Source of the DNA: Acrocarpospora catenulata
Lineage (GTDB): Bacteria > Actinomycetota > Actinomycetes > Streptosporangiales > Streptosporangiaceae
Length of the DNA: 64,000 nt
Reading direction: 5' to 3'
Assembly (NCBI RefSeq): GCF_018476525.1
Contig: NZ_JAHCST010000047.1
Location: 1-64,000 of the forward strand
The notes below the pieces were generated by a model. That model did no database searches, was not told where the DNA came from, and saw only the letters and a program-made list of their open reading frames with translations. The translations under genes and the position numbers were made by a program. Shown piece by piece: positions 18,631 through 29,370 of this stretch; within the stretch, counting starts at the first letter, position 1; the number at the start of each line of letters is the position of its first letter.

Positions 18631-21114
18631 GTGTCCCGTGAAGCGGCCGCCCCCGGCGGCGTGACCTCCGAAGCGCCCCCGGCGGGCCCGGAGCCCACGT
18701 CGGCGGACGCGAGCGCGCCGCCCGCGGGCGTGCGGGCGACCGAGCGCCCAGCCGACCCGGCCGCCAAACCGGCCGAACGACAGCCTGACCGACAGGCCGA
18801 ACGACAGAACGCGAAACCAGCCGCCAGAACCGAGCCGCCCAGAGCCGCGACCCGGTCCGAGGCGGGCCCCGACACTCGGCCCGCTCCGGCCGTCCGGCGC
18901 AGGCTGGCCCGGTTCGGCGGGCAGTGGGGGGCGATGAATCCGGTTCTGGAACCGCTGTTCAAAACGGTGCGGGCCAGCCATCCCAAGGCTGACCTGCGCC
19001 TGATCGAGCGCGCCTACGACGTGGCCGCGTTCCACCACCGCGACCAGAAGCGCAAGAGCGGCGACCCGTACATCACCCACCCGCTCGCGGTGGCCACCAT
19101 CCTGGCCGAGTTGGGCACCGACGACGAGACGCTCTGCGCCGCCCTGCTGCACGACACGGTGGAGGACACCGCCTACAGTCTGGACGAATTGCGCGCCGAC
19201 TTCGGCGAGAACATCGGCCTGCTGGTGGACGGTGTGACCAAGCTGGACAAGGTCAAGTTCGGCGACGCCGCGCAGGCCGAGACGGTCCGGAAGATGGTCG
19301 TGGCGATGTCCCGGGACATCCGGGTGCTGGTCATCAAGCTCGCTGACCGGCTGCACAACATGCGCACCATGCGTTACATGCCCGAGCACAAGCGGCAGCA
19401 GAAGTCCCGGGAGACCCTGGAGATCTTCGCGCCGCTGGCCCACCGGCTGGGCATGAACACCATCAAGTGGGAGCTGGAGGACCTCGCGTTCGCCATGCTC
19501 TACCCGAAGCGGTACGACGAGATCGCCCGCATGGTCTCCGAGCGCGCCCCCCGGCGGGACGTCTTCCTCCAGGAGGTCATCGAGAACGTCGGGGCCGACC
19601 TGCGCGAATCCAAGATCCGGGCGACCGTCAAGGGTCGCCCGAAGCACTATTACTCGATCTACCAGAAGATGATCGCCCGGGGCGTGGCCTTCGACGACAT
19701 CTACGACCTGGTGGGCATCCGGGTGCTGGTCGACACGGTCCGGGACTGCTATGCGGCGCTGGGAACGATCCACGCGCGATGGAACCCGGTGCCCGGCCGG
19801 TTCAAGGACTACATCGCGATGCCCAAGTTCAACATGTACCAGTCGCTGCACACCACGGTGATCGGCCCCGAGGGCAAGCCGGTCGAGCTGCAGATCCGCA
19901 CCCGCGCCATGCACAACCGCGCCGAGTACGGGGTGGCCGCGCACTGGAAGTACAAGGAGGAGATGACCGCCGCCGGCTCGGCCAAGGTCAAAGAGGTCAA
20001 CGACATGGCCTGGCTCCGGCAGTTGCTGGACTGGCAGAAGGAGACCTCCGACCCGGGCGAGTTCCTGGAGTCCCTCCGCTTCGACCTGTCGGTCTCGGAG
20101 GTGTTCGTCTTCACCCCGCGCGGCCAGGTCGTCGCCCTCCCCGACGGCGCCACCCCCGTCGACTTCGCGTACGCGGTGCACACCGAGGTCGGCCACCGAT
20201 GTATCGGCGCCCGCGTGAACGGGCGGCTGGTGCCGCTGGAGTCCCGGCTGGGCAACGGCGACACCGTTGAAATCTTCACCTCCAAGTCGCCCGACGCGGG
20301 CCCGTCCCGGGACTGGCTGAAGTTCGTCAAGAGCGGCCGGGCCCGGAACAAGATCCGGCAGTGGTTCTCCAAGGAGCGCAGGGAGACCGCGATCGAGGCC
20401 GGCAAGGAGGCCATCGGCCGGGCCATGCGCAAGCAGGGCCTGCCGTTGCAGCGCCTGATGTCCGGCGAGGCGCTGCTGGCGCTGGCCCGCGACCTGCGCT
20501 ACCCGGACGTCTCCGCGCTGTACGCGGCCGTCGGCGAGGGCCACATCGCGGCCCAGAGCGTCGTTCAGAAGCTCGTACAGGCCCTGGGCGGCGTGGAGGG
20601 TGCGGAAGAGGACATCGCCGAGGCCGCGGTCGTCACGCGGCTCAAGGGGCGTCCCAGGGCCAATTCTCACGCGGGCGTCAACGTGGCGGGGGATCCGGAC
20701 GTCTGGGTCCGGCTCTCGCGCTGCTGCACGCCGGTGCCGGGGGACGAGATCATCGGTTTCGTGACCCGCGGCCACGGCGTCTCGGTGCACCGGGTCGACT
20801 GCGCCAACGTCGGCCAGCTCCGCAGCCAGCCGGACCGCCTGGTCGCGGTGGCCTGGTCGCCGGGCGACGACTCGGTCTTCCTGGTGGCCATCCAGGTGGA
20901 GGCCCTGGATCGCCCCCGGCTGCTCTCCGACGTCACCCGGACGCTCTCCGACCAGCACGTGAACATCCTGTCGGCCTCGGTGACCACCTCAAGGGACCGG
21001 GTCGCGGTGAGCAAGTTCACCTTCGAGATGGGCGACCCCAAACACCTCGGCCACGTGCTGAAGGCGGTCCGCAACATCCAGGGCGTCTACGACGTCTACC
21101 GCGTGACCTCCTGA
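18631..21114 (+). CDS. rel: Bifunctional (p)ppGpp synthetase/hydrolase Rel
   Basis: An 827-residue long RSH protein controlling the stringent response. In order: a disordered Ala/Pro/Arg-rich N-terminal extension (about 1-95), an HD hydrolase domain (HH at 135-136, ITHP, H174-D175), a synthetase domain with the RFKD motif of bifunctional enzymes, a TGS domain (from [20 protein letters not shown]), a Cys/His region ([12 protein letters not shown]) and a C-terminal ACT domain. Start GTG with AAGGAG upstream. Both catalytic halves look intact. A bidirectional terminator follows. Confidence 0.96.
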   Translation: MSREAAAPGGVTSEAPPAGPEPTSADASAPPAGVRATERPADPAAKPAERQPDRQAERQNAKPAARTEPPRAATRSEAGPDTRPAPAVRRRLARFGGQWGAMNPVLEPLFKTVRASHPKADLRLIERAYDVAAFHHRDQKRKSGDPYITHPLAVATILAELGTDDETLCAALLHDTVEDTAYSLDELRADFGENIGLLVDGVTKLDKVKFGDAAQAETVRKMVVAMSRDIRVLVIKLADRLHNMRTMRYMPEHKRQQKSRETLEIFAPLAHRLGMNTIKWELEDLAFAMLYPKRYDEIARMVSERAPRRDVFLQEVIENVGADLRESKIRATVKGRPKHYYSIYQKMIARGVAFDDIYDLVGIRVLVDTVRDCYAALGTIHARWNPVPGRFKDYIAMPKFNMYQSLHTTVIGPEGKPVELQIRTRAMHNRAEYGVAAHWKYKEEMTAAGSAKVKEVNDMAWLRQLLDWQKETSDPGEFLESLRFDLSVSEVFVFTPRGQVVALPDGATPVDFAYAVHTEVGHRCIGARVNGRLVPLESRLGNGDTVEIFTSKSPDAGPSRDWLKFVKSGRARNKIRQWFSKERRETAIEAGKEAIGRAMRKQGLPLQRLMSGEALLALARDLRYPDVSALYAAVGEGHIAAQSVVQKLVQALGGVEGAEEDIAEAAVVTRLKGRPRANSHAGVNVAGDPDVWVRLSRCCTPVPGDEIIGFVTRGHGVSVHRVDCANVGQLRSQPDRLVAVAWSPGDDSVFLVAIQVEALDRPRLLSDVTRTLSDQHVNILSASVTTSRDRVAVSKFTFEMGDPKHLGHVLKAVRNIQGVYDVYRVTS

Positions 21115-21120
21115 GACGGA

Positions 21121-21147
21121 AAAACCCCCGCCAGAGGCGGGGGTTTT
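21121..21147. terminator. Bidirectional terminator between rel and the DUF349 gene
   Basis: A perfect 12 bp stem (AAAACCCCCGCC / GGCGGGGGTTTT) with the 3-nt loop AGA. The A-run and T-run on either side allow termination of both converging genes. Confidence 0.92.
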
Positions 21148-21165
21148 CGCCGATATCAGCAGATA

Positions 21166-22389
21166 TCAGGAGAATTCGGCGAGGGTGCGCTCGGCTTCCT
21201 GGAGCCAGGAGCGGCGGGCCGCGATGGCCTCTTCGGCCTCCTTGGCCGCCTTGCTGCCGGGCTGAGCCTTGGCCAGGCGGTTCTCCAGCTGCTGGATGGA
21301 CTTGCGGAGCTGGTTCACGGTGTCCTGCGCCCGCGCCCTGGCCTCGGGGTTGGAGCGCCGCCACTGCTCCTCCTCGGCCCGGCGGACCGCGTCGTCCACC
21401 TTGCGCAGGCCGCCCTCCAGCCGGTCCCGCTGCTCGCGCGGCACCGGCCCGACGGCCTCCCAGCGCTCCACCAGGGCGCGCAGGGCGCTGCGCGCGGTCC
21501 GCACGTCGGTGACGGGGAGCAGCTTCTCCGCCTCCACCAGGAGCTGGTCCTTGGCCTCGGCGTTGGCCGCGAACGAGGCGTCCCGCTCGGCGAACACCGC
21601 GGACCTGGCCTGGAAGAACTGGTCCTGGGCGCCCTTGAAGCGCGTCCACAGGTCGTCCTCGGCCTCCCGGGAGGCCCGGCCCGCCGACTTCCACTGCCGC
21701 ATCAGCTCGCGGTAGGCGGCGGCGGTGGCGTTCCAGTCGGTGGAGGTGGCCAGCGCCTCCGCCTCGGCGACGATCCGCTCCTTCTGCCCGCGCACCTGGT
21801 CGCGCTGCTCGTCCAGCGAGGAGAAGTACGCCTTGCGCCGCTTGGCGAACGCGGTGCGCGCGGCGGACAGCCGCTTCCAGAGCCCGGCCTCGGTGGCCCG
21901 GTCGATGCGCTCGGCCGCCTTCCACTCCTCCACCAGCTGCCGGAGGCGCTCGCCGCCGGACTTCCAGTGGGTGGCGTCCTCGGCGATGCGCTCGGCCTCG
22001 GCGACGATCCGTTCCTTGATCTCCTTGGCCTGCGTCCTGGCCTGGTCGCGGGCGGCCCTGACCTCCTCGCGGCGCTTGCCCACCAGCTCCGACAGGGCGC
22101 CCAGGCGGTCGTTGAGCGAGGCGAGGTCGCCCACGGCGTGCGCCTCCGCCACCGCTTCGCGCAGCTTCAGGATGCTCGCCTCAGCCTGCGCGGGCGGCAG
22201 GTCGGTGCCGCGTACCCGCTGTTCCAGCAGCTGGACCTGGCCGGCCAGCTCCTCGAACTTACGGTGGAAGTAGGCCAGTGCCTCTTCCGGCTCACCGGCC
22301 TGCCAGGACCCGACGGCCCGTTCTCCCTCAGCCGTACGCACGTAGACGGTGCCGTCGTCGTCTACCCGGCCCCACGGGTCGGTGGTCAC
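21166..22389 (-). CDS. DUF349 domain protein
   Basis: About 407 residues, almost entirely helical and highly charged, with repeated W-x5-R / W-K-x-A/S-G-R units (for example WKSAGRASREAEDDLW and WEAVGPVPREQRDRLEGG) that define DUF349 modules. The start is the GTG at 22389, 5 nt after GGGAGG; another GTG five codons upstream is less well placed. The N-terminal ~60 residues (DPWGRVDDDGTVYVRTAEGERAVGSW) are typical of actinobacterial members. Long coiled coils are likely. The family has no settled function. It converges on rel and is preceded by the cyclophilin gene. Confidence 0.87.
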   Translation of the reverse strand: MTTDPWGRVDDDGTVYVRTAEGERAVGSWQAGEPEEALAYFHRKFEELAGQVQLLEQRVRGTDLPPAQAEASILKLREAVAEAHAVGDLASLNDRLGALSELVGKRREEVRAARDQARTQAKEIKERIVAEAERIAEDATHWKSGGERLRQLVEEWKAAERIDRATEAGLWKRLSAARTAFAKRRKAYFSSLDEQRDQVRGQKERIVAEAEALATSTDWNATAAAYRELMRQWKSAGRASREAEDDLWTRFKGAQDQFFQARSAVFAERDASFAANAEAKDQLLVEAEKLLPVTDVRTARSALRALVERWEAVGPVPREQRDRLEGGLRKVDDAVRRAEEEQWRRSNPEARARAQDTVNQLRKSIQQLENRLAKAQPGSKAAKEAEEAIAARRSWLQEAERTLAEFS

Positions 22390-22448
22390 CGTGTCCTCCC
22401 GCACTCGAATCAGCCTCCAGGGCCCAAATGTCCCTTGGTTGTATTACG

Positions 22449-23279
22449 TCAGCTCTTGCTGGTGATTGTCACGTCTTTGATGTCGACGGTGGTCTTGGGC
22501 TGGCCGTCCGCGCCACCGCCTTCGACCCCATCTTTGGCGATCTTGTCCACTACGTCCATGCCCTTGGTGATCGTGCCGAAGGGGGTGTAGGCGTCCTGCA
22601 GCGCCGCGTCGGTCTCATCGCCGTACACGATGAAGAACTGGCTGCCGTTGGTCCCGGGGCCGCTGTTGGCCATGGCCAGCACGCCGCGCTTGTAGCTGGC
22701 GCCGTCCAGGTTCTCGTCGGTGAAGCGGTAGCCGGGGCCGCCGCTGCCGGTGGCGGTCGGGTCGCCGCACTGGAGGACCTTGATGCCCTCGGTGGTGAGC
22801 CGGTGGCACTTGGTGTCGTTGAAGTACTTCTTCTCCGCCAGGTACTTGAACGAACCCACCGTGCAGGGGGCCTTGGCGCCGTCCAGGTCGGCCTCGATGG
22901 TGCCCACGCTGGTCTTGATGGTCATCACGGCCGGGGCCGCGTCCACCTTGGCGGGCGGCTGGCCCACGTCCTTGGCGGCCTGGCCGTCGGCCAGGAACTC
23001 ACAGGTGCCGGAGGCCGGGTCGTACGCCTTCGGGCCGGCGGGAGCGCTGGCGTCGCTGCTGGGCGCGGCCTCCGGGGTGGCCGCGGCCTCGGTCGTGCCG
23101 TTGCCACCGCCCAGGAACGCCGCCGCGGCCACGATGCCGCCGATCACCACGAGGACGCCGATGCTGGTGCCGATGGCCGCGGTCCGCTTGGCGGCGCGCT
23201 CTCGCTGGATGCGCGCGGCCATCTGGCGCTCGTAATGCTCGCGCGCGAGTTGCTTCTGGCGGTCCTTACCGCTGACCAC
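22449..23279 (-). CDS. Membrane-anchored cyclophilin-type peptidyl-prolyl isomerase
   Basis: About 276 residues. A short charged cytoplasmic N-terminus is followed by one transmembrane helix (about 34-57), an Ala/Pro/Ser linker and an extracytoplasmic cyclophilin domain. Recognisable motifs are IKTSVGTIEADL, CHRLTTEGIKVLQCGDP (in place of the usual FHRVIPGFMVQGGDP), GSGGPGYRFTDEN and NGSQFFIVYGD. The domain has several Cys residues suited to disulfides. The start is the GTG at 23279, 4 nt after GGGAGGA; a TTG further upstream lacks such a site. A likely folding catalyst for exported proteins. Confidence 0.87.
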   Translation of the reverse strand: MVSGKDRQKQLAREHYERQMAARIQRERAAKRTAAIGTSIGVLVVIGGIVAAAAFLGGGNGTTEAAATPEAAPSSDASAPAGPKAYDPASGTCEFLADGQAAKDVGQPPAKVDAAPAVMTIKTSVGTIEADLDGAKAPCTVGSFKYLAEKKYFNDTKCHRLTTEGIKVLQCGDPTATGSGGPGYRFTDENLDGASYKRGVLAMANSGPGTNGSQFFIVYGDETDAALQDAYTPFGTITKGMDVVDKIAKDGVEGGGADGQPKTTVDIKDVTITSKS

Positions 23280-23424
23280 TTCGTCCTCCCGACTGTCCAA
23301 GAATGACTATTGAGGTGGGCGAATCGTATCGGCACACGGGTATTGATTCGCAGCCCGCCGACCCGCACCGGTACCCTTCGGTTACATTCGCTCGCGCAAT
23401 CCTTGAGACACCGAGGCTCTTCCG

Positions 23425-24114
23425 TTGTTCATCGCCGCGTTCCCCGCTGGGTCGTTTCAGGCAAACTGTTATGTGATCGCGCCCTCGGCCGGGGCCGAAT
23501 GCGTGGTCGTCGACCCAGGTCAGGACGCTACCGGACCGCTCGACGAGGTGTTGCGCGAGCACCGGCTGAAGCCCGTCGCGGTGGTGCTGACGCACGGTCA
23601 CCTGGACCACGTGTGGTCGGTGGCGCCGGTCTGCGGCGCCCGAGATATTCCTGCATGGATTCATCCGGACGACCGCGCGCTGCTCTCCGATCCCGCCAAG
23701 GGCATCTCTGCCCAGGCTACCCAGCTGTTCGGAGGGCTGGAACTGAGCGAGCCCGACGACGTCCGGGAGCTCACCGACGGGGCCACGCTGAAGCTGGCCG
23801 GTCTTGAGCTGACCGTCGACCACCGGCCCGGCCATACCCGAGGGTCGGTGACGTTCCGTTTGCCCGAGAGTGGGGAGCTCCCCTCGATCCTGTTCTCGGG
23901 TGACCTGCTGTTCGCCGGCTCCATCGGGAGGACCGATCTGCCGGGCGGCGACCACGCGGCCATGCTGCGCAGCCTCGCCGCCACCATGACGCTGCCGGAC
24001 GAGACGGCCGTGCTGCCCGGTCACGGGCCGCAGACCACCATCGGCCACGAGCGGGTGAGAAATCCGTACCTTACGGATCTGCCGCCCGCGCGCGGCCCGC
24101 ACAGGGGACTTTAG
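23425..24114 (+). CDS. Metallo-beta-lactamase fold hydrolase (glyoxalase II-like)
   Basis: A 229-residue protein with the metal-binding signature T-H-G-H-L-D-H (H57, H59, D61, H62) and downstream D and H ligands ([28 protein letters not shown]). Such proteins hydrolyse thioesters, for example hydroxyacylglutathione or mycothiol analogues, but the substrate is not readable. The TTG start at 23425 follows GAGG by 8 nt. It lies 24 nt before hisS, a pairing seen in other actinobacteria, and is probably co-transcribed with it. Confidence 0.85.
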   Translation: MFIAAFPAGSFQANCYVIAPSAGAECVVVDPGQDATGPLDEVLREHRLKPVAVVLTHGHLDHVWSVAPVCGARDIPAWIHPDDRALLSDPAKGISAQATQLFGGLELSEPDDVRELTDGATLKLAGLELTVDHRPGHTRGSVTFRLPESGELPSILFSGDLLFAGSIGRTDLPGGDHAAMLRSLAATMTLPDETAVLPGHGPQTTIGHERVRNPYLTDLPPARGPHRGL

Positions 24115-24138
24115 GCTTCACAGCACAGGGGAATTCTG

Positions 24139-25395
24139 ATGACTTTTCAGGCGCCCAAGGGCACCTTCGACTGGATGCCGCCGCGCTCGGAGCGGGCTCT
24201 CGCCGTCCGCGACGCGCTGGCCGGCCCGGTCCGCCGCGCCGGGTACGGCTACATCGAGACGCCCGCCTTCGAGGACACCGGCCTGTTCTCCCGGGGAGTC
24301 GGCGAGTCCACCGACATCGTCACCAAGGAGATGTACACCTTCCTCGACAAGGGCGGGCGCTCCATCACGCTCCGCCCGGAGGGCACCGCCTCGGTGATGC
24401 GCGCGGTGATCGAGCACGGCCTGCCCGGCGGCCCGCTCCCGGTCAAGCTCTGGTACTCCGGCAGCTACTACCGGTACGAGCGCGCCCAGAAGGGCCGCTA
24501 CCGGCACTTCTCCCAGGTCGGCGCGGAGGTCATCGGGGCCGAGGACCCGGCCCTGGACGCCGAGCTGATCGTGCTGGCCATGGACGGCTACGCGGCGCTC
24601 GGCCTGACCGGGGTGCGGCTGCTGCTCAACTCGCTCGGCTGCGCCCAGTGCCGCCCGGCCTACCGGAGCGCGCTCCAGGACTTCCTGCGCGGCCTCGACC
24701 TGGACGAGCAGACCCGCCAGCGCATCGAGATCAACCCGCTCCGGGTGCTGGACGACAAGCGTCCCGAGGTGCAGGCCCAGCTGGCGGGGGCGCCGCTGGT
24801 GACCGACCACCTCTGCGCGGCCTGCAAGGCCTACCACGAGGAGGTCCGGGCGCTGCTGACCGGTTCCGGGGTGGCCTTCGAGGACGATCCGCGGCTGGTC
24901 CGCGGGCTGGACTACTACACCAGGACCACCTTCGAGTTCCTGCACGACGGGCTGGGGGCGCAGTCCGCGGTGGGCGGCGGGGGCCGCTACGACGGGCTGA
25001 GCGAGATGATCGGGGGCCCGCCGCTGCCGAGCGTCGGCTGGGCGCTCGGGGTGGACCGCACCGTGCTGGCGATGGAGGCCGAGGGCCTGTTCGAGGCGGT
25101 GCCGACCACGGTGGAGGTGTTCGGGGTGCCGCTCGGCGAGGAGGCCAGGCGGGTGATCTTCGGCCTGGTGGCCGATCTGCGCCGGGCCGGGATCTCGGCC
25201 GACATGGCGTTCGGGGGGCGTGGGGTCAAGGGGGCCATGAAGGCCGCCGACCGCAGCGGGGCACGGTTCGCGCTGATCCTGGGGGACCGGGATCTGGCGT
25301 CGGGAGCCGTACAACTGAAGGAACTGTCCACTGCCGAGCAGACCGCGGTGCCGCTTGCCGAGGTCGTCGACACCCTGAAAGGGAAACTCTCGTGA
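24139..25395 (+). CDS. hisS: Histidyl-tRNA synthetase
   Basis: A 418-residue class II synthetase. Motif 2 is present as [18 protein letters not shown], and the histidine-specific HisA loop reads [15 protein letters not shown]. The C-terminal anticodon-binding domain begins near [11 protein letters not shown]. The ATG follows AGGGGAA. Its stop overlaps the aspS start (GTGA), a common actinobacterial hisS-aspS pair. Confidence 0.96.
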   Translation: MTFQAPKGTFDWMPPRSERALAVRDALAGPVRRAGYGYIETPAFEDTGLFSRGVGESTDIVTKEMYTFLDKGGRSITLRPEGTASVMRAVIEHGLPGGPLPVKLWYSGSYYRYERAQKGRYRHFSQVGAEVIGAEDPALDAELIVLAMDGYAALGLTGVRLLLNSLGCAQCRPAYRSALQDFLRGLDLDEQTRQRIEINPLRVLDDKRPEVQAQLAGAPLVTDHLCAACKAYHEEVRALLTGSGVAFEDDPRLVRGLDYYTRTTFEFLHDGLGAQSAVGGGGRYDGLSEMIGGPPLPSVGWALGVDRTVLAMEAEGLFEAVPTTVEVFGVPLGEEARRVIFGLVADLRRAGISADMAFGGRGVKGAMKAADRSGARFALILGDRDLASGAVQLKELSTAEQTAVPLAEVVDTLKGKLS

Positions 25396-27137
25396 TCCGC
25401 ACCCACGGAGCAGGAACGCTCCGCCCGGAGCACGCCGGCCAGCAGGTGACGCTGGCCGGCTGGGTAGCCCGCCGCCGTGACCACGGCGGCGTGGTCTTCA
25501 TCGACCTGCGCGACGCCTCCGGCTCCGCCCAGGTCGTCTTCCGCGAGGAGGACGACGCGCACGGGCTGCGCTCGGAGTACTGCGTGAAGGTGACCGGCGA
25601 GGTCCGGACGCGCCCCGCGGGCAACGAGAACCCCGACCTGCCGACCGGCGGCGTCGAGGTGGTGGCCACCTCCGTGGAGGTGCTCAGCGAGGCCGCGCCG
25701 CTGCCGTTCCCGATCGAGGGCAACACCGAGGTGTCGGAGGAGTCCCGGCTGCGCTACCGGTACCTGGACATCCGGCGGCAGCAGGCGGGCGACGCGCTGC
25801 GCACCCGCTCCCGGGCCACCTACCTGGTGCACGAGGTCATGCGGGAGCGGGACTTCGTCTACGTGGAGACCCCCAACCTGACCCGCTCCACCCCCGAGGG
25901 CGCCCGCGACTTCCTGGTCCCGGTCCGGCTCCAGCCCGGCAACTGGTACGCGCTGCCACAGTCCCCCCAGCTGTTCAAGCAGCTGCTCATGGTGGCCGGA
26001 CTGGAGCGCTACTACCAGCTGACCAAGTGCTTCCGCGACGAGGACCTGCGGGCCGACCGCCAGCCCGAGTTCACCCAGATCGACATCGAGATGTCCTTCG
26101 TGGACCAGGACGACGTGATGGAGCTGGGCGAGGCCATCATCGGCCGCGTCTGGAAGGAGACGCTCGGCTACGAGCTGCCTTCCCCGCTGCCCAGGATGAC
26201 CTACGCCGACGCGATGGCCAGGTACGGCTCCGACAAGCCCGACCTGCGCTTCGGCTGCGAGCTCGCCGACCTGACCGAGTACTTCTCCGGCACGACCTTC
26301 CGGGTCTTCCAGGCGCCGTACGTGGGGGCCGTGGTGATGCCGGGCGGGGCCGCCCAGACCCGCAAGGAGCTGGACGGCTGGCAGGACTGGGCCCGCTCGC
26401 GCGGCGCCCGCGGCCTGGCGTACGTGCTGGTCCAGGAGGACGGGTTCGGCGGCCCGGTGGCCAAGAACCTGTCGGAGACCGAGCTGGGCGGCCTGGCCGA
26501 GGCGACCGGGGCCAAGCCCGGCGACGCGGTCTTCTTCGCGGCCGGCGACCGGCACGAGTCCAGGGAGCTGCTCGGCGCGGCCCGGCTGGAGATCGGCCGC
26601 CGGTGCGGCCTGATCGACGAGTCCGCCTGGTCGTTCCTGTGGGTGGTGGACGCCCCCATGTTCGAGCCGGACGGCGAGGGCGGCTGGACGGCGGTGCACC
26701 ACCCGTTCACCGGCCCCAAGCCGGAGTACGCCGACACCTTCCAGGACAACCCGGGCGAGGCCCTGGCCTACGCCTACGACATGGTCTGCAACGGCATGGA
26801 GATCGGCGGCGGCTCGGTCCGTATCCACCGGGCCGAGATGCAGCAGCGGGTCTTCGAGGTGCTGGGCATCTCCAAGGAGGAGGCGGAGAGCAAGTTCGGC
26901 TTCCTGCTTGAGGCGTTCAAGTACGGCCCGCCCCCGCACGGCGGCATCGCCTACGGCTGGGACCGGGTCTGCATGCTGCTGACCGGCAGCGAGTCGATCC
27001 GGGACGTGATCGCCTTCCCGAAGACGGCCTCCGGCTTCGACCCGCTGACCGGCGCGCCGACCCCGATCACGGCCGAGCAGCGCAAGGAGGCCGGGGTGGA
27101 CGCCAAGCCCCGCGCCCAGGAGCCCGCTCCCGCCTGA
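25392..27137 (+). CDS. aspS: Aspartyl-tRNA synthetase
   Basis: A 581-residue bacterial-type AspRS: N-terminal OB-fold anticodon domain ([20 protein letters not shown]), class II motif 2 ([18 protein letters not shown]), the bacterial GAD insertion (about residues 290-400) and motif 3 ([14 protein letters not shown]). Whether it is discriminating or also charges tRNA-Asn cannot be told reliably; no asnS or gatCAB is in the window. Start GTG overlapping hisS by 4 nt. A strong terminator follows. Confidence 0.96.
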   Translation: MIRTHGAGTLRPEHAGQQVTLAGWVARRRDHGGVVFIDLRDASGSAQVVFREEDDAHGLRSEYCVKVTGEVRTRPAGNENPDLPTGGVEVVATSVEVLSEAAPLPFPIEGNTEVSEESRLRYRYLDIRRQQAGDALRTRSRATYLVHEVMRERDFVYVETPNLTRSTPEGARDFLVPVRLQPGNWYALPQSPQLFKQLLMVAGLERYYQLTKCFRDEDLRADRQPEFTQIDIEMSFVDQDDVMELGEAIIGRVWKETLGYELPSPLPRMTYADAMARYGSDKPDLRFGCELADLTEYFSGTTFRVFQAPYVGAVVMPGGAAQTRKELDGWQDWARSRGARGLAYVLVQEDGFGGPVAKNLSETELGGLAEATGAKPGDAVFFAAGDRHESRELLGAARLEIGRRCGLIDESAWSFLWVVDAPMFEPDGEGGWTAVHHPFTGPKPEYADTFQDNPGEALAYAYDMVCNGMEIGGGSVRIHRAEMQQRVFEVLGISKEEAESKFGFLLEAFKYGPPPHGGIAYGWDRVCMLLTGSESIRDVIAFPKTASGFDPLTGAPTPITAEQRKEAGVDAKPRAQEPAPA

Positions 27138-27146
27138 CAAGCTCAC

Positions 27147-27180
27147 CTGAAGCCCCGGGGTTCGCCCCCCGGGGCTTCAG
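27147..27180. terminator. Terminator between aspS and the DUF574 gene
   Basis: A perfect 14 bp stem (CTGAAGCCCCGGGG / CCCCGGGGCTTCAG) with a 6-nt loop. The minus-strand gene ends inside the right arm (27177), so the hairpin probably serves both converging genes. Confidence 0.9.
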
Positions 27181-27986
27181 CGTTGGTGCCCTACCGCGCC
27201 GAGGAAACCCGCCTTGTCCCAGTCCGGGAGGACGTCGTACTCGGGCCGCCAGGCCTCCACCGGGACCAGGCCGGGCTCCAGGAGCTCCAGGCCGTCGAAA
27301 TAGGCCAGGATCTGCTCAGGACTCCGAGGTGTGAGGTTGCCTGCCTTGGTGGCCTTGTAGGCGTCCCGGACGAGGGCTTCGTCCTGCTTGCTCACCCGCC
27401 CGGCGTGGCCGTGCGAGATGATCACGTAGCTGCCGGGCGCCAGCCGCTCCCTGAGCTGGGCGACGATGGCGGCGGCCTCCTCGTCGTCGGCCACGAAGTG
27501 CAGCACGGCCAGCAGGAGCAGCGCCACCGGCTGGGAGAAGTCCAGCCGGGAGCGGACCTCGGGGTGGTCCAGCAGGGTCTTGGGCTCGCGCAGGTCGGCC
27601 TGGACCACGGTGGTGAGCGGGTTCTCGGCCAGCAGGGCGCGGCCGTGCGCCAGCACGATCGGGTCGTTGTCCACGTAGACCACCCGGGAGTCGGGGGCGG
27701 TCTGCTGGGCCACCTGGTGCACGTTCTCCCGGGTGGGCAGCCCGGAGCCGATGTCCAGGAACTGCCGCACCCCGGCGTCGGCCACCAGCCGGACCGAGCG
27801 GGACAGGAAGGCGCGGTTGTCCCGGGTGAAGTCCCGCACGTACGGCATGACGGCGAGGATGTGGTCGGCGGCCTCCCGGTCGGCGGCGAAGTTGTCCTTG
27901 CCGCCGAGATAGTAGTCATACATCCGGGCCACACTCGGCACATGGGGGTTGATCACCCAGGCCGGAGCCTGCTCGTGGTCGGTCAC
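27177..27986 (-). CDS. SAM-dependent methyltransferase, DUF574 family
   Basis: A 269-residue protein of the actinobacteria-specific S-adenosylmethionine methyltransferase family PF04672. Diagnostic features are the N-terminal PSVARMYDYYLGGKDNFAAD, the motif I region FLDIGSGLPT and the acidic VVYVDNDPIVLAHG that contacts the SAM ribose. Family members often sit near regulators or secondary-metabolite genes, but their substrates are mostly unknown. Start GTG after GAGGA. It lies downstream of the P450 gene on the same strand with a 110-bp gap. Confidence 0.88.
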   Translation of the reverse strand: MTDHEQAPAWVINPHVPSVARMYDYYLGGKDNFAADREAADHILAVMPYVRDFTRDNRAFLSRSVRLVADAGVRQFLDIGSGLPTRENVHQVAQQTAPDSRVVYVDNDPIVLAHGRALLAENPLTTVVQADLREPKTLLDHPEVRSRLDFSQPVALLLLAVLHFVADDEEAAAIVAQLRERLAPGSYVIISHGHAGRVSKQDEALVRDAYKATKAGNLTPRSPEQILAYFDGLELLEPGLVPVEAWRPEYDVLPDWDKAGFLGAVGHQR

Positions 27987-28096
27987 ATCCTCGCCTTAGG
28001 TCACGACTTTTCCGGAACTTGCGTGAAATGGTACGGCCCGCTGGTGGTGCGAACCGTACCAGACACCAGTGTCATCAGAACGGTCAGAAACGCCGG

Positions 28097-29302
28097 TCAG
28101 AAACGGACGGGGAGGGCGTTCAGCCCCCGCGTCACCGCGCCGGTGATCTTGTACTTGATCTGCTCGAGCGGCGCCCCCAGCTCAAGGCCGGGAAACCGCT
28201 CCAGCAGCGTGCCGATCGCGATCTGTCCCTCCAGCCGGGCCAGCGGCGCCCCCAGGCAGTAGTGGATGCCGTGCCCGAAGGCCAGGTGCCGGTTGTCGGA
28301 GCGGGTGATGTCCAGCTGCCCGGGGTCGGTGAAGACGGCGGGGTCGTGCGCGAGCGCCCCCAGCGAGATGTGCACCATGCTCCCGGCCGGGATGGTCACC
28401 CCGCCGAGCTCGAGCTCCTCGGCGGCGAACCGGGGAGTGGAGCGCTCGACCGGGCCGTCGTACCGGAGGAACTCCTCGATGGCCGAGGGCAGCAGGGTGG
28501 GGTCGTCGCGGAGCAGCTTCAGCTGGTCCGGGTTGCGCAGCAGCGCGAACACGCCGTTGGAGATCAGGTTGACCGTGGTCTCGTGTCCGGCGATCATCAG
28601 CAGGCTGAGCGTGGAGAGCATCTCCTTGTCGGTCAGCCCGCCCTCCTCGTGCACGGCCAGCAGCCCGCTGATCAGGTCGTCGCCCGGCTCGGCCCGGCGC
28701 CGCTCGATCATCTCGGCGAAGTACTCGTTGGTCTCCCTGGTGGCCTGCGCCCGGGAGCGCTTGTCCTCCTCCGAGTACCCCGGGTTGATCAGCAGGGTCG
28801 ACCAGTCGCGGAGCCGGTCACGGTCCTCGACCGGCACCCCGAGCAGCTCGGAGATGACGATGATCGGCAACGGGAAGGCGAGCGCCTCGATCAGGTCCGC
28901 CTCGCCGTGCGGCGCCATCGCGTCGAGGAGTTCGTCGGTGAGCTGCTGGACGCGCGGCCGGAGCGCCTCCACCCGGCGGGCCGTGAACGCCTTGGAGACC
29001 AGCTTCCTGAGCCGGGTGTGGTCGGGGGGATCGGCGGTCAGCATGTTGGCGTCGAAGACGATCTCGTCCTCGCCGGTGGTCCGCCGGAAGTAGTCGCGGT
29101 AGTACTCGACGCTCTTGGAGAGCCGGGGGTCGGTCAGGGCCGCGCGGCCCAGCTCGTGGTCGATAACGATGAACGCCGTGAAGCCGGGCGGGAAGTCGAT
29201 CGGGTGGACGGGACCGAGATCCCGGATGGCGTCGTAGGCACGGTAAGGGTCGGCGCCGAACGCGGGCGTGAGCACGAACTCGAACGGGAGTTTTTCTGGC
29301 AC
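28097..29302 (-). CDS. Cytochrome P450
   Basis: A 401-residue soluble class I bacterial P450 similar to the CYP105/107 type. The I-helix motif is A238-G-H-E-T-T243, the ExxR pair is E277-R280, and the heme loop is F342-G-H-G-I-H-Y-C349-L-G. It probably hydroxylates a small molecule and needs a ferredoxin and reductase, neither of which is next to it. The GTG start has GAGGAG 8 nt upstream, inside the edge of a 12 bp inverted repeat. A tailoring or catabolic role cannot be decided because no pathway genes adjoin it. Confidence 0.9.
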   Translation of the reverse strand: MPEKLPFEFVLTPAFGADPYRAYDAIRDLGPVHPIDFPPGFTAFIVIDHELGRAALTDPRLSKSVEYYRDYFRRTTGEDEIVFDANMLTADPPDHTRLRKLVSKAFTARRVEALRPRVQQLTDELLDAMAPHGEADLIEALAFPLPIIVISELLGVPVEDRDRLRDWSTLLINPGYSEEDKRSRAQATRETNEYFAEMIERRRAEPGDDLISGLLAVHEEGGLTDKEMLSTLSLLMIAGHETTVNLISNGVFALLRNPDQLKLLRDDPTLLPSAIEEFLRYDGPVERSTPRFAAEELELGGVTIPAGSMVHISLGALAHDPAVFTDPGQLDITRSDNRHLAFGHGIHYCLGAPLARLEGQIAIGTLLERFPGLELGAPLEQIKYKITGAVTRGLNALPVRF

Positions 29303-29312
29303 GTGTGCCGCT

Positions 29313-29355
29313 CCTCGGTAGGGGGTTCAGTACCTTTCATGATCCCCTACCGAGG
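29313..29355 (-). promoter_or_regulatory. 12 bp inverted repeat overlapping the P450 ribosome site
   Basis: Perfect arms CCTCGGTAGGGG (29313-29324) and CCCCTACCGAGG (29344-29355) enclose a 19-nt loop. The structure lies between the cyclophilin stop and the P450 start. The GAGGAG ribosome site of the P450 (29311-29316 on the opposite strand) is partly within the arm. It could be a terminator for the upstream gene, an operator, or an RNA element controlling P450 translation. Confidence 0.55.
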
Positions 29356-29370
29356 GCGGCGATGGGCGGG

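Noticed and set aside
18328-20958. An 876-codon open frame antisense to rel
   Set aside because: It has no ribosome site or domain and is the complement of a complete, well-conserved stringent-response gene.
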